A stretch of 41,295 nt of DNA from NCBI GenBank assembly GCA_029747585.1, contig JAPEVF010000397.1, positions 1 to 41,295 of the forward strand, given 5' to 3'. The position numbers and the translations under genes were made by a program. The notes beneath the pieces are model-generated. The model made no database searches and was not told where the DNA came from. It saw nothing but the letters and a program-made list of their open reading frames with translations. How positions within the stretch are numbered: the first letter of the stretch is position 1; each line of letters opens with the position of its first letter. This document shows positions 19,325-29,802 of the stretch, in pieces. This stretch comes from Pleurotus djamor (Eukaryota; Basidiomycota; Agaricomycetes; Agaricales; Pleurotaceae).

Positions 19325-20079
19325 TTAATTTTCTTCAAATATATTTCCTAATAAATTATCTCCATCTTCACAAAAAAAATCTTTAGTGTTTTGTTTAAAT
19401 GAAGTAGGTTGAACTTGGTCTTGATCAACTAATGTTGTAGAATTAAGATTTTCTGCGTGAATTTTATAAAGCATAGATTCATGTAGATGTGGTAATAAAT
19501 ATTCTTTATTTTTATCTAAAGATTCTTTATTAATATAAATTCTATTATAAATTTCACCTACTTTATTTTTCTTTTTATGAATAGTAGTAACCATATCAAA
19601 ATTTTGAGCAAGAAGAGATCTCAAACTTTCTACTTCATCAAGTTGAAAACTATCTGTACATAAGGTAACACCTCCTCTTTTTACTTTTTGACCATCATCC
19701 ATAATCCAATAAGCTAAAGATCTGTGTGTAAATTCTGAGTTTAATTCAGAAGAAGAAGGTATTANTTTTTTTATTATTCTCATCTAAAAACATATCAGCT
19801 AAAGGCCTTAACTCTTTTAAAGCTTCAGTTCTAAAATAATGTGAAGAATTAACAGAATTATATCTTGAGTCATTTCTAATATACTCTTTAATACTATCAC
19901 TTTTACCCTTAAGGGAGTGGGATGCTTCCCTCTTTAACTTGATTAAATAAATGATTTAAATATTCCGCTTTTTTAGCTGATTGTTCAAAGGAAATATATG
20001 CTTTATCAGAACCTACTCTTCTAATGTGAGAATCCCCTAATAGGGTACCTATTAACATTTCTCTAATTGATTTTGTCAT
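19325..20079 (-). pseudogene. LAGLIDADG homing endonuclease of the rnl intron, frame-broken
   Basis: Starts MTKSIREMLIGTLLGDSHIR at 20,079; the first LAGLIDADG-like helix is LIGTLLGDSHI and the second is LAYWIMDDG (near 19,710), the rRNA-intron LAGLIDADG_2 type. The N-terminal frame stops at a TAA inside a CCCTTAAGGG palindrome (19,906-19,915). The protein resumes in the next frame as KSDSIKEYIRNDSRYN, and after the N near 19,765 it continues to the stop at 19,325. So one frame change coincides exactly with a hairpin; the second disappears if the N is dropped. Either the hairpin insertion inactivated the enzyme or one base is miscalled in it. Full-length product would be about 250 residues. 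Confidence 0.8.
19900..19940. repeat. Short GC-rich palindrome, copy 8 (centre 19906-19915)
   Basis: TTTACCCTTAAGGGAGTGGG: only the centre and a short right arm. It lies exactly where the rnl-intron endonuclease frame shifts. Confidence 0.78.
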
Positions 20080-20560
20080 CTTTATTTTATTTATTTATAT
20101 TATATTATATTAAAAATTCTAATTGATATTTAATATTTTAAACACTATTTAGTTTAATTAAAAACTATTTTATCTATATTTGAGTAGGGATTAATTGTAT
20201 TGTATTTATTATTCNAAAATATTTTTGTTATTCAATAATTTATTCATTTGATTATTATTGAATTTATTCAATAAATTAAAATTAATTTAAATTTATTTGT
20301 ATTTCAAGGTGCCAAACAGCCGAGACAATGTGTACTCTCGTCGGCTATCAGCCTGTTATCCCTAGCGTAACTTTTATCAATTGATCCTCGTCTATCCCAT
20401 ATTATAGCGAGGGGTCACTATGCCCTACTTACGTATCTGTGCGACTTTTAGGTCTTTCAGTTAAGCATGCTTACCGCCATTGAGCCCTGCACAACCTTTC
20501 ACTGGTTGATTGATCTCCATTCAATTTCTAGCTATACCTTTTTTTAATTTTTTTGTGTTG

Positions 20561-20610
20561 CCNTTTTTTTCTCTCTTCTTTGTTATAATAAAATTGAGAG
20601 NAAAAAAAGG
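20561..20610. repeat. AT-rich family 2 hairpin, copy g, in rnl
   Basis: TTTTTTTCTCTCTTCTTTG, AT loop, AAATTGAGAG, N and poly-A ending GG, inserted in a variable part of rnl exon 1. Confidence 0.74.
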
Positions 20611-20838
20611 ATGTTGATAAAAAATATATAAAAATTTTATATCTTATTTGTTTGAATTGTAAAAAAATACAATTTAATTAATATTAAAATATTTGGATGT
20701 ACTTTGCTACTCTATTAAAGACGACCGCCCCAGTCAAACTGCCAATTAGTCACCTCTCCCTTTTAAATTTTTATTTTATATAAAGGTAAACATTAACCCA
20801 ACCTAAGTTTTAAGGTTTCCACGCCCTTACCTTACTTT

Positions 20839-20890
20839 GCCCTTTTTTTCTCTCTTANTTTTTTTAATTTTTATTGAGAGAAAAAAAAGN
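20839..20890. repeat. AT-rich family 2 hairpin, copy h, in rnl
   Basis: GCCCTTTTTTTCTCTCTTA, N, poly-T, then TTTATTGAGAGAAAAAAAA. Second copy inside rnl exon 1, about 280 nt from copy g. Confidence 0.74.
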
Positions 20891-21511
20891 AAAAAAACAT
20901 TGTATTCTCAGGAATCGTCTATCGACTTACCTATTCTCTATTAACGAAGGTTGTTGTAGATTAACGTGATAACTAACTACAGTAAAGCTGCATAGGGTCT
21001 TCCCGTCCCCCTGGAGGCAACCCGCATCTGCACGGGTAATTCAATTTCACTGAGCAAGTTGTAGAGACAGTGAGGCCCTCGTTACATTATTGATACCGGA
21101 CCACATTTAATGGCCAATTTATTTTGCTACCTTAGGATCCTCATAGTTAAGACCGCTATTAACCAGACTTTCGATTAGTCACAGAATTCTATAACCTCTC
21201 TTATATTAATGGCATCGGGCAAATTTCGACCACAATACTATCATTTACATGATTGCTGTGATCTGTGTTTTTAGTAAACAGTCGGGGCCTCCGATTATGT
21301 GCCACCGTTATTATTATTTTAGTATCTTCTGATTAACAAAAAATGAAAAAAAATAAAATAACGGTACCTCTTTTTGTCAAACGTATGAGGTTAATTTGCC
21401 GAGTTCCTTAACAACTTTTAGCTCTACGCCTTAGTATTCTCTACCTACGAACCTGTGTCGGTTTAGGGTACGGTAGTCTTAAGTTATTTTTATGCCAATT
21501 CTAACCTTTCC

Positions 21512-21580
21512 CTCACTATCCCTTTCACAAACCAACTTTTAAGGGAAGGGATGTGTAGGGTGTGAAATGGCAAGGTGAAA
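21512..21580. repeat. Degenerate GC-rich hairpin, copy 9, in rnl exon 1
   Basis: CCTTTCCCTCACTATCCC on the left and AAGGGAAGGGATGTGTAGGG on the right of CTTTTAAGGG. The arms still pair in part. It lies just beside the conserved GGTTTAGGGTACGGTAG stretch. Confidence 0.65.
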
Positions 21581-23340
21581 GGCCTCAGTTTACTATTAAA
21601 CTTATAATTAATAAAAATTAATGAAGTAGTATCCAGAGATAAAAATAAGATTAAGTTCTTACAGATAATAAAATTATCTCATATTAATTTCCTGATCCAT
21701 TTTTATGGATTTTCTATTATATACTCATCAGCCAAAACTTTCGTTCTAGTCCTTAGAGGCCGCATTCACGTAAGGCGGATTAACCTTTCACTTACAACCC
21801 TTTCGTATTCGGCGAGAAGTATTATAACTTCTTTTTACGTTACTCATGTCAGCATTCTCTCTTCAGTTACCTAAAAACAATGAAACACTGTTTTATAAAT
21901 AGTTTGACTGAATGTTCTACTACCTAGGTTATGAGTTAAAATTTATAAATTAATTAAATTAATTAAATTAATTAAATTAATAAAATTAATTAAATCAAAT
22001 TAAANTTTTTTTAATTCAAAACCAACACGATATCGGTTGATTATTTAAGACCCGTTAAATTTTCGGCGCTACAATCTAGACTGCTGATGCGTTGTTACAT
22101 ACGATCATTATAAGAAGCTACTTCCAAGCTCACTTCACAGCTGTATCCGATTTTAAACATCCTTAATTTCACTTAATAATCATTTGGGACCTTGATCTGT
22201 GTTCTCGGCTGTTTCCGTCTTGACTATCCAACTTAGCATGAATAGTCTGAATATCTACCATCAATTTATGTACTTCCGAGATTCGCTTCCATAGGTAAGA
22301 TTTTCGAGGTCCCCACAACCTAAACGCCTAAAAGACGATATTATTTAAAAAATAATAACTCTTAAACTTGTTGGGAATTGCCTTGCTGTACCTCCATAAA
22401 TTTTGTGTAGATGTCATACTTAAATATGTTTCGGTAGAAAACCAGATAGCACCAGGTCAGATTGGCATTTCACCGCTTACTAAAACTCTTCGGAGAATTA
22501 TGCAACATTCACCCGTTCGATCCATTATAATCTGGTCTTAGTAAGATCACCTGGCTTCGGGTCTAATAGAAGTAACTTATCCATCACTATATTTGTTTCT
22601 ACTTTTTTCTTTAATATTAAATTTAAGTTTAAGTAGAAGTATAGTCCAGTCGCTTTCGCTAGGGCTTTTAACCTTGCTACTCCTATTAACTTGCTGACCC
22701 ATTATGCAAAAGGTACGCCGTCATTCTTTTCCCATAAGGGTTAAAATTTCGACTGCTTATAGAGTTACTAATTCAAGATCTATTTCACCGGCATTTATTA
22801 ATAATTTATTATTAATAATTACTCTTATGTTTCTTTAAACCATTGCTTTTCAAACTTTTCCTTTACAGTACTTTTTCACTATCGCTAAATTTATAATACT
22901 TAGCCTTAGAGGATGGTTCCCCTATATTCCGACAAGTTAACTCTCATCGTACTTGTTATTTTTTTTTATTATTTTTATAAATCTACAGGATTTATTGTTT
23001 TTAACCTTCTTTGAACAAAAGAAATTCTTTTTATTAAATTTTAATTAATTTAATTAAAAAAATTTAAGTTGTAAATTAAATATTTTTTTCTTATATTTAA
23101 TCATAAAATATAAAATAAATTATAATTTAAACATAGTACTAAAAATAGTTAATTTTTTCAATTTATAAGTAATAATTTTTTGGCTAATCCGATTTCACTC
23201 ACCATTACTTTCGGAGTCTCGGTTGATTTCCTTTCCTTTCCTTACTAAAATGTTTTACTTCAGGAAGTAATAATTAAAAGGTTTCCCTTAGGATCGCTTT
23301 CACGATAAATAATTTAATATTATGAAAGCATTTGGTTGAC

Positions 23341-23836
23341 ACCTCCTTTTTTATAAATTTGCTTGTGCTATCCTTAATAACCCCTTTGAATTACNTTTTT
23401 TATTTTTTTGATGTTGTACTATATTGTCATCGATACTTTTATATTAATTTAATTTTTTATTTTTTATTTTTTTGGTTTTTTGTTTTTTATTTTTTTATAA
23501 TAATTAAATTTTTTTTCTTTTTTTTTATTTTTGTACGTAGCTATTTTTATTTTTTGTGTTTAGCTATTACTTTTTATTTTTAAATCCTTTTAATTTTTTT
23601 TTTTTTTTTAGTCTTAAACTTTTATTTTTTGTTTTTATTTTTGTTTTTATTTTTGTTTTTTATTTTATAAAAGAAATTAGTTATTTAGTTTATGGTTTAA
23701 TTCTTTAAAGGAAAGGAAAGTAAAGAAAGGAAAGTAAAGAAAGGAAAGTAAAGAAAGGAAAGTAAAGAAAGGAAAGTAGTACAGTTTTAATTTTTATTTT
23801 TTTATTTTTTATTTTTGTTTTTATTTTCTTAATGGA
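23341..23836. other. AT-rich spacer upstream of rnl with a 14-bp tandem repeat
   Basis: Mostly poly-T/A and TTTTTATTTT-type sequence. About 23,706-23,780 holds four to five tandem copies of AAGAAAGGAAAGTA. An 83-codon plus-strand frame (23,332-23,583) is a Phe/Tyr-rich artefact of the T-runs. No gene seen. The divergent tRNA-Pro and rnl suggest promoters may lie here, but none is recognised. Confidence 0.7.
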
Positions 23837-23911
23837 ATGGTAGATGACAAACTGGTTCGTCGCTCCCTTTGGGTGGGAGACATATAGCGTGTTCGAGTCG
23901 CGCCTACCATA
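23837..23911 (+). tRNA. trnP: tRNA-Pro (UGG)
   Basis: Acceptor ATGGTAG/CTACCAT perfect, anticodon stem CTCCC/GGGAG, loop TTTGGGT with anticodon TGG, T-arm GCGTG TTCGAGT CGCGC. On plus, opposite to all other mitochondrial genes here except tRNA-Ala. Confidence 0.9.
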
Positions 23912-24012
23912 AAAAAATTAAATATTATAATATTATATAATTTTCAACAGATAAGAGAATTTATTTTTATATAAGAAGATAATATTAAAATTATTTATTT
24001 TATAAAGAATAA

Positions 24013-24083
24013 GGGGAAATCTGATAATGGTAATCAGTTGTATTTGCATTACAAATATGATAGTTCGAGTCTATCTTTCTCCA
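24013..24083 (+). tRNA. trnA: tRNA-Ala (UGC)
   Basis: Acceptor GGGGAAA/TTTCTCC with one G-U, anticodon stem TTGTA/TACAA, loop TTTGCAT with anticodon TGC, T-arm GATAG TTCGAGT CTATC. Confidence 0.9.
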
Positions 24084-24536
24084 ATAAATTTTGCTTTAAA
24101 TTTAAATAAAATTATTTCTATGAAAATTTAAATTTTCATTTTTTAAATAAATATTAATAGAAGGAATATTATTGATTAAAAAACAAAACAAAAAAACAAA
24201 AAATAAAAAAGAATANAATAAAANAAAAAAAATAAAAATTAATTAAATTATACTTATACTTATAAGTATAATTATAAGTATAAAAAGGTTCAATTAAGTC
24301 AATAAAATTAGTAAAATTTTTATAATTTTTATATTGTATTGTAAATAAAATTATTTTTTTTTATTTATGAAGAAATATTACTCTTATTTTACTATATAAA
24401 TTTGTTTAAAGAAAAAGGAAAAAGGAAAGNAAAAAGGAAAAAGGAAAGAAAAAGGGGAAGGGGGTTAAAACAACAAAAAAGTNAAAGGTAAATTATTTAT
24501 TAAAAAGGTGTGTTAAAAACACTAAGTAAAGGTAAA
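24084..24536. other. AT-rich mitochondrial spacer
   Basis: A/T-rich, with a short palindromic run near 24,250 (ATACTTATAAGTAT repeats) and an AAAAAGG purine tract near 24,410-24,460. No tRNA or ORF seen. Confidence 0.65.
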
Positions 24537-25598
24537 TTATTTATTAATAGGCCTGTGTACCACATAAGTCAAAGGGTCTACAGGTATAGCCTCGATAGGT
24601 AGGGTGTGTGTGATTAAAAAGTATAGAGTTATTAATAATTGAATAAGTCCAATAAAAAAGATGATAGGTAAATAAATTAAACTAATTCTTAACAAAATAT
24701 ATTGATATTTGATATAAAAATTATAAAATTTATTATTAAATAAATTAAGGAAATAGTCTTTATTGTAAAATAAAACTATTAGGAATGAAATATAAAAAAA
24801 ATAACATTATTAAACCTAATGTTAAAATAAATAGTAAAATGTGAAGTATTAATTGTTGACCAATTAAATCGGCTAAATAACCTTCAATTGGTGCAGGTTT
24901 AAAAAATGAAAATAATGTGTTGATGTTATTATTTATGATAGTCTCTAAATCAAAATTATTGNAAAAATCGTTATTAATAAAATTTTTTTTATTATTATTG
25001 ATCTCAGTAATTTTATCTTGAATTTTTTTTTCCAAGTTCATCAACTGTTAAATTATTAGGAACCTCTTTAGGTACTCTACCTGTTTTTTGATATTCAATC
25101 CATTGATATAAAAAATTTCTGAACCCGTTTGGATTTTCAACAAATAAAGTTGTAAGTGTTACTGGTAGTGTTACAGCTGTTACTGCTGCAGCTGCTGTTG
25201 CTTTCTGTCTGTGACTACCTGGGGTTGCCTTGTAAGCTGCAGCAGCTATACCAAAAATAGTTCAAGCTTGTGGGCTACCTGAAGGCCAAAATCTAACAGG
25301 ATCTTGGTTATTATTATTAATATTAACACTTCCAGATGTATTAACAACAGTATTAGAGCTTGAAGGTTCGTTAACGTAAACATAAAAAGGTGAAACATCG
25401 AAAAATTGGGATATTATTAAATAACTAAAGTCAATTAATATTGAAAATATACTAAAAATAATAAAAAATATTATCATTTTTTCCATTAAAGTATCACTTT
25501 TACATAAAACGTGTAATCTTATTCCTAAGANTTTTTTTATTCGCTAAATATAAAAATAGTGTAGTTAGGAAGGTAATTAAACCAAATAGTAAAATCAT
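24537..25598 (-). CDS. Unassigned mitochondrial membrane-protein ORF, about 352 codons
   Basis: Not recognised. Read from the ATG at 25,598 to the TAA at 24,537 with UGA = Trp (QA-W-TIFG near 25,262). Three homopolymer sites must be adjusted: the N at 25,531 dropped, an A9 run near 25,030 read as A8, and a T8 run near 24,795 read as T7. The result is one continuous frame with five likely membrane segments: FGLITFLTTLFLYLA, IIFFIIFSIFSILI, a TAAAAVTAVTLPVTLTTLF stretch, LILHILLFILTLGLIMLFF and LIYLPIIFFIGLIQLLITLY. A charged Asn/Lys-rich linker (KKIQDKITEINNNKKNFINN) lies between the third and fourth. It ends DPLTYVVHRPINK. It is not one of the core respiratory genes I know. A fungal mitochondrial accessory or plasmid-type ORF is possible. 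Continuity depends on the homopolymer readings. Confidence 0.55.
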
Positions 25599-25675
25599 AC
25601 TATTCACTTTAATTTTTCTTTCATATAATCGGCTAATTCGTTTAAAGGTAAACCATTTTATGTTTACGCTTGGTT

Positions 25676-27188
25676 GCTAGAATTAGTTGTAGCGATGAGA
25701 AGGAGCAAAGGAGGAAGGATCAAGGCTCACTTTAAAACGGGGTAGCAAAGAGAATCCTCCAGCTCTTGTATCGAACAGTCCTTCGTAACGTCATACGGAT
25801 TTTTGCCTGTGGGCAGAAAGGGTTAGTATCGCAGTAATGACACAAAGTTCCATGTCAAACTGACCACTCATGATGAAGGGTGGGCCGACTACGTCTCGAC
25901 AAAACTGGTTCGCAGCATTGCAGTCGATGGCGTCAAAATGGTCTTGGCACGCAGATTTGAGCCATTTCTGGCACCTTGGGACCTATGACCCAGGCTTTTA
26001 ATCGATGTGCTAGACCAAGATACTAAGTGAGACCCACGAACCTTTTTATTCAAGGACACGCAATCACTGAGGCAAGTTAAACAGCCGCGTTGAGGTGGAC
26101 AGACGAGAACAACATACTTTATACTGAAGAAAGGCGGTACCGAAGCATGGGTACACGGGAACTTCGAGTAGGCTGGAAGCATGGTATATACGTCCGTAAG
26201 ACCATTCCCTAATACACGCATGAACATCCTATCTCCCTGCTGGAGATGTAAACTCACCGATCATGATAGACGTGAGGTTGATTGGCGTTATTCCTTCTTG
26301 GACCAATCGCGCATTCTGGTCGTACAGAGTAGAAGCGAAGACAGGCACAAACCGACCCTATAGACATAGTGGTAGGTCAGCACATAAGGACATCGCGGCG
26401 GTTGATATGCTCACCCCGTAGGATTCGCCGGCCATATGAAACGCCCTTCCTTTGAAGTTGGTGAAATGTTCGAAGAATATGACAATAAAAGCAGCGATAT
26501 CATTCGCAGCTTCCTCCGTTGTCGCCTACCATGCACATAACCATGAGGCCTTGAGCGAACCAGCAGAAAGATGCACTCACCACTTCCTCGCCGTATTCCG
26601 CATACGAAAACCCGACTCCAATAGGATGGTCAACAAAGAAAATGTTCGCGTTTGAATTCCATGATTCTGGATGATACTTCGGTCCTTCTGCGTCCAAGAT
26701 CCTACACGGGCCCAGCTCCATGAACAACGCAACAGAAGATGTGCATCCAGGACCACCATTAGTCCAGTAGATCACATCGTCCGTTTCAGGATTCCTGCGA
26801 CTCTCGAAGAAGTAGAAGAAAAAATGTCGGGCTTGGATGTCGATGTATCCCGTGTACGCACTAATTTCAGTACCCGTAAGTAGCTTGCACGATGGGGCAA
26901 AGAATAGGCTTTGGCTCACTTGACAGTGTCATCACACCACCGCGTTTTCTTGATCCTCACACCATGGTTCGGGTAGGCAGGATGCCCAATTGTCGTGAAA
27001 ACCTCTTCATCCAGCATGTCCAACGATCCCAATGGCAAAAAGGATCCTGCAACGCCAGCACCAACAGTCCCCCGACCTTCCCCTTCCCCCTGGACTGCGT
27101 ATCCATTGAAAGGCTCCTCCAAGGAACCACAAATCCCCGAACCTACAACAGAAGCTATGACAAGACCCAAGACATATCCTCTCAGCAT
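25676..27188 (-). CDS. Serine carboxypeptidase (S10, carboxypeptidase Y-like), 3' end cut by the junction
   Basis: Vacuolar or secreted peptidase that removes C-terminal residues. Exons: 27188-26920, 26860-26581, 26525-26415, 26357-26258, 26208-26118, 26066-26042 (25 nt), 25982-25865, 25806-25730, and a stub from 25676. The ATG at 27,188 starts a signal peptide (MLRGYVLGLVIASVVGSGIC). S10 motifs follow: GYIDIQARHFFFYFFESR, WTNGGPGCTS (oxyanion hole), DHPIGVGFSYA, GESYG|GRFVPVF (nucleophile Ser, split by an intron), IGNGLTDVY, then the Cys-rich VPRCQKWL, CQDHFDAIDC and NPYDVTKDC. The catalytic Asp and His regions are missing because the sequence turns mitochondrial within the next exon at about 25,670. 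As assembled, the gene cannot encode an active enzyme. Confidence 0.9.
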
Positions 27189-29802
27189 AGCTTGGGGGTA
27201 AAAGGTGGTGGAAATCACGTACCTGGGATCGCACATCCTCATTAACTACAATGAGTCAGTCGCTGCCCCCATGTGCTGCATTGATGTGTGCCGTGATCAT
27301 TCGTGATAAGCTTTCCCCGCCCAATCCTCCCAAGTTGAGGTACCACTCTGGCGCTGGTCCAGTGGAAAGCAAATGGAAAGTACACGTAGGAAAGCAAATA
27401 GCCCAGTGAGAGCATGACTGCACCTGTTTGCGCGTATTACTTTCGGGACTTGGCTGGGGGTTAGCAGCGTCCCGGTCCTGCCATCATCATCGACATCCTC
27501 GAGCTTCGACGCCTAGAATTCGACGACCGACCCAAAGAACTTAGGATTTGATTCAGTCTTTACGGTAAGCCTGAGCCTCCGCGACCACCTACCTCAGAAC
27601 CAACTGTTTCTGTTTACCATCGTAAACTGCCATTCGCTGGATCGCAGGATGGAAACCAACATGCAGGAGATCGGGAGTTTGTGTCTATAAGACCGGTTGG
27701 ATTGCATCCTCTTTGGCGTCACTTGTAAGTCGTTATCCCAGCTGAAGACGTTGGTTGATCTGGATCAAAGTTGCCAGCTGGAATGCCGCTCGCGCGTTTG
27801 CGTCGTGCATGGATCTCAACCAAAAACTGATTCGAGGTCGCTGCGTTTCGAACCTGGTGCGGGGGAGCGTTGTCTGTTCTTGTGGCAGCCTTGGAGTTGG
27901 ACGGTGCGCGTCAGGCTTCATGTGCTTTTTTTCCACCGGGGTACTCATTGCTAATATTATTGAGGCCAGGTCGTTGTAACTGATTGCCCCGACGCAGACT
28001 TGATTCAGAACATGAATTACAATGTAGCGCAGTATATCCCAATTGAAGATCAAGGAAGAGTGTCGGTTCAGGTTGGTCCACATCGTAAACTCTGTGTGTG
28101 ATGATTCTTGACCATCATCTCCACAGGGATATTTGTGGAGATCCTCCGTACAGGTCCTTCTGCTTGCTCTATCATCGCCCGAAGCGAAACTCAATGTGGT
28201 CATTCTCTCCAACCTGGTCTTCGAATTCAATCGCCCCCAGGTGGGTCCGTTTTCCCTTCCTCCGCCCTTGACAGAGTCGTCATACAAGGTAGTTTCTGAC
28301 CCACCCCGATGTTTCCAGAGGATTCCGGCGACGTTGGTATTCGGTCCACCATGGATGCGCTGTTAGTACCTGCAAGACACCGCGCACGTATTACGCACAG
28401 TATCGTATACATCCCAACATGGGAGTAATATGGTGTCCTAATCGACATTATCGTGTCTAGCTCCGAGAAAATCGGATTGGAACTGAACCAGCAACTACCA
28501 ACGAGTCTTCGTCTTCACGGTAGAGCCTGTGGCGATCAATGGGACCCATGCTGCCCACCTCTATGCGACGATCCTTTTACATGTGGTCATTTCCTCCGCA
28601 GATGAACTCGCGCCGTCGCCAATTTCTCCTCTCAAACGGGTTTGCTGGCAATTTTTGCCACTGCTCGTAGCAGCAGAGTGGCGGACAGGGTCTATCATAC
28701 ACCACCAAGTGGGTCCGTGGGCCTCAGGTGCCACGATTTACGACATAGCTGATTGCTTTTTGAGTAGGTTTGTTCTTTGGAGGAGGCGAAACGGTACCGA
28801 GGTGGCGTTACCGTGGAAAGTGTCAGCTCCAATCCCTTCTTCACTCAAAACGAGAGGGGGGCTACAACCACTCTGCGGTTGCGACTGTGCAGATTGCGAA
28901 GCGTCGCGTTGAATCCTGCTCGATTCTCAACGTCAACTTGGGTCCCGCGGTGATGCCTATATCGGAACCTCTTTTCTGGGCATGTCAACGAACAATCTCT
29001 GATTGCCCTGGATTGGCGTATCCCCGTTTCCACGGAGTGGCTGCTTTTCCGGTGGTCTTTCCGCCTATCTGTTACTCTATACATCGCGGGTGTAGGCATC
29101 TGAAGCTTCAAACTTCAAGACCCGGGACGTCTGTGATGTGGCATGGCTTTTGGCGCATCTCTCGAAGAATAGCCTCCATCCGACTGCTACTCCCGTTTGG
29201 CCGGTAAGTAAGTGGCACACCTCATCCGTTCATTGATTTCCCTGACTTGAAGTAGATTCCGCTCATGTACGTACGTACTTATGTGGGCAGGCACGAATTA
29301 GGCAAGCCTCATGGCCCCACCCTTTGGGGATGTCTTTCCCTTGTTTTCTCTCAAGTTTTTAACGCCGTTGCGCGGCATGATACGATCATGTCTGGAGAAT
29401 CTCAGGCGAATTTTTGCCCTCCATACCTCCTCCATTCCGATTTCACGAGCTGCGTGTAAATCGTACCATTTCAATGAGGCAGTTTGTTGAGTCTCGGTCT
29501 ATACAAAGACTAAATCTATGTACGGTACCGTGGGCGTAAGGGTGCGCTAGAAGGCTACCATCTCAGTCTAAATAACTGGTTTTCTATTGGAAGCTGCAGT
29601 AACGTAGCCAAGACGAATTTAAGGGCGAGGGTCACAAGGTCACGCCGCAAAGCCCAAAAAGGGAAAGAGGTACAGTCGCACCATTTCACACTTCGCTCTG
29701 CTGGGCTTCTCTCTTGACTTTGCTCCACCACCATCTCTCGCTCGTCGCTGTCCGTCTCGTCGTGTAGACTCCCTACTCATCGCGTCATACTCGTTGCCGA
29801 CG
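27189..29802. other. 2.6-kb nuclear stretch with no confident gene
   Basis: Short frames on both strands, none recognised. One stretch on plus around 28,983-29,095 reads GHVNEQSLIALDWRIPV then TEWLLFRWSFRLSVTLYIAG, which looks like a real membrane-protein exon next to possible GT-AG sites, but I could not extend it into a gene. The 184-codon minus-strand frame at 27,733-28,287 is not recognised either and has no clear coding character. It may hold decayed genes or transposon remains. The first 150 bp should include the S10 promoter. Confidence 0.5.

Larger units (their letters stand above)
18933..20306 (-). mobile_element. Group I intron in rnl domain V
   Basis: Splits GTTTGGCACCT from CGATGTCGAC, near E. 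coli 23S position 2500. The 5' exon ends in U and the intron ends in G, as group I rules require. Core on minus: GGGCAATCAGCAGGGAA near 19,092-19,077 and CCCTCAACGACTACACGCC near 19,034-19,016. Carries a LAGLIDADG ORF and two GC-rich hairpins. Confidence 0.88.
18330..23340 (-). rRNA. rnl: Mitochondrial large-subunit ribosomal RNA, two exons
   Basis: Minus strand; ends are approximate. Exon 1 runs about 23,340-20,307 and exon 2 from 18,932 to about 18,330. Universal LSU landmarks on minus: GATTTCCTTT/CTCACC-type domain I sequence near 23,200; GTTTGACTGGGGCGGTC in domain V near 20,740; GTTACGCTAGGGATAACAGG near 20,370; the sarcin-ricin loop AGTACGAAAGGATC near 18,775; CTGTTCGCCGATTAAAAGG near 18,885. 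The peptidyl-transferase strands are intact apart from the intron. Two family 2 hairpins (g, h) and one degenerate GC-rich hairpin are inserted in variable regions of exon 1, so the mature rRNA is larger than core models, or these parts are removed. Confidence 0.93.

Noticed and set aside
20340..20380. Omega-type intron at the classic TAGGGATAACAGG site in rnl
   Set aside because: The site is read through without interruption; the only rnl intron found is near E. coli position 2500.
27733..28287. 184-codon minus-strand ORF as a gene
   Set aside because: No motif, no neighbouring exons, and composition like its surroundings.
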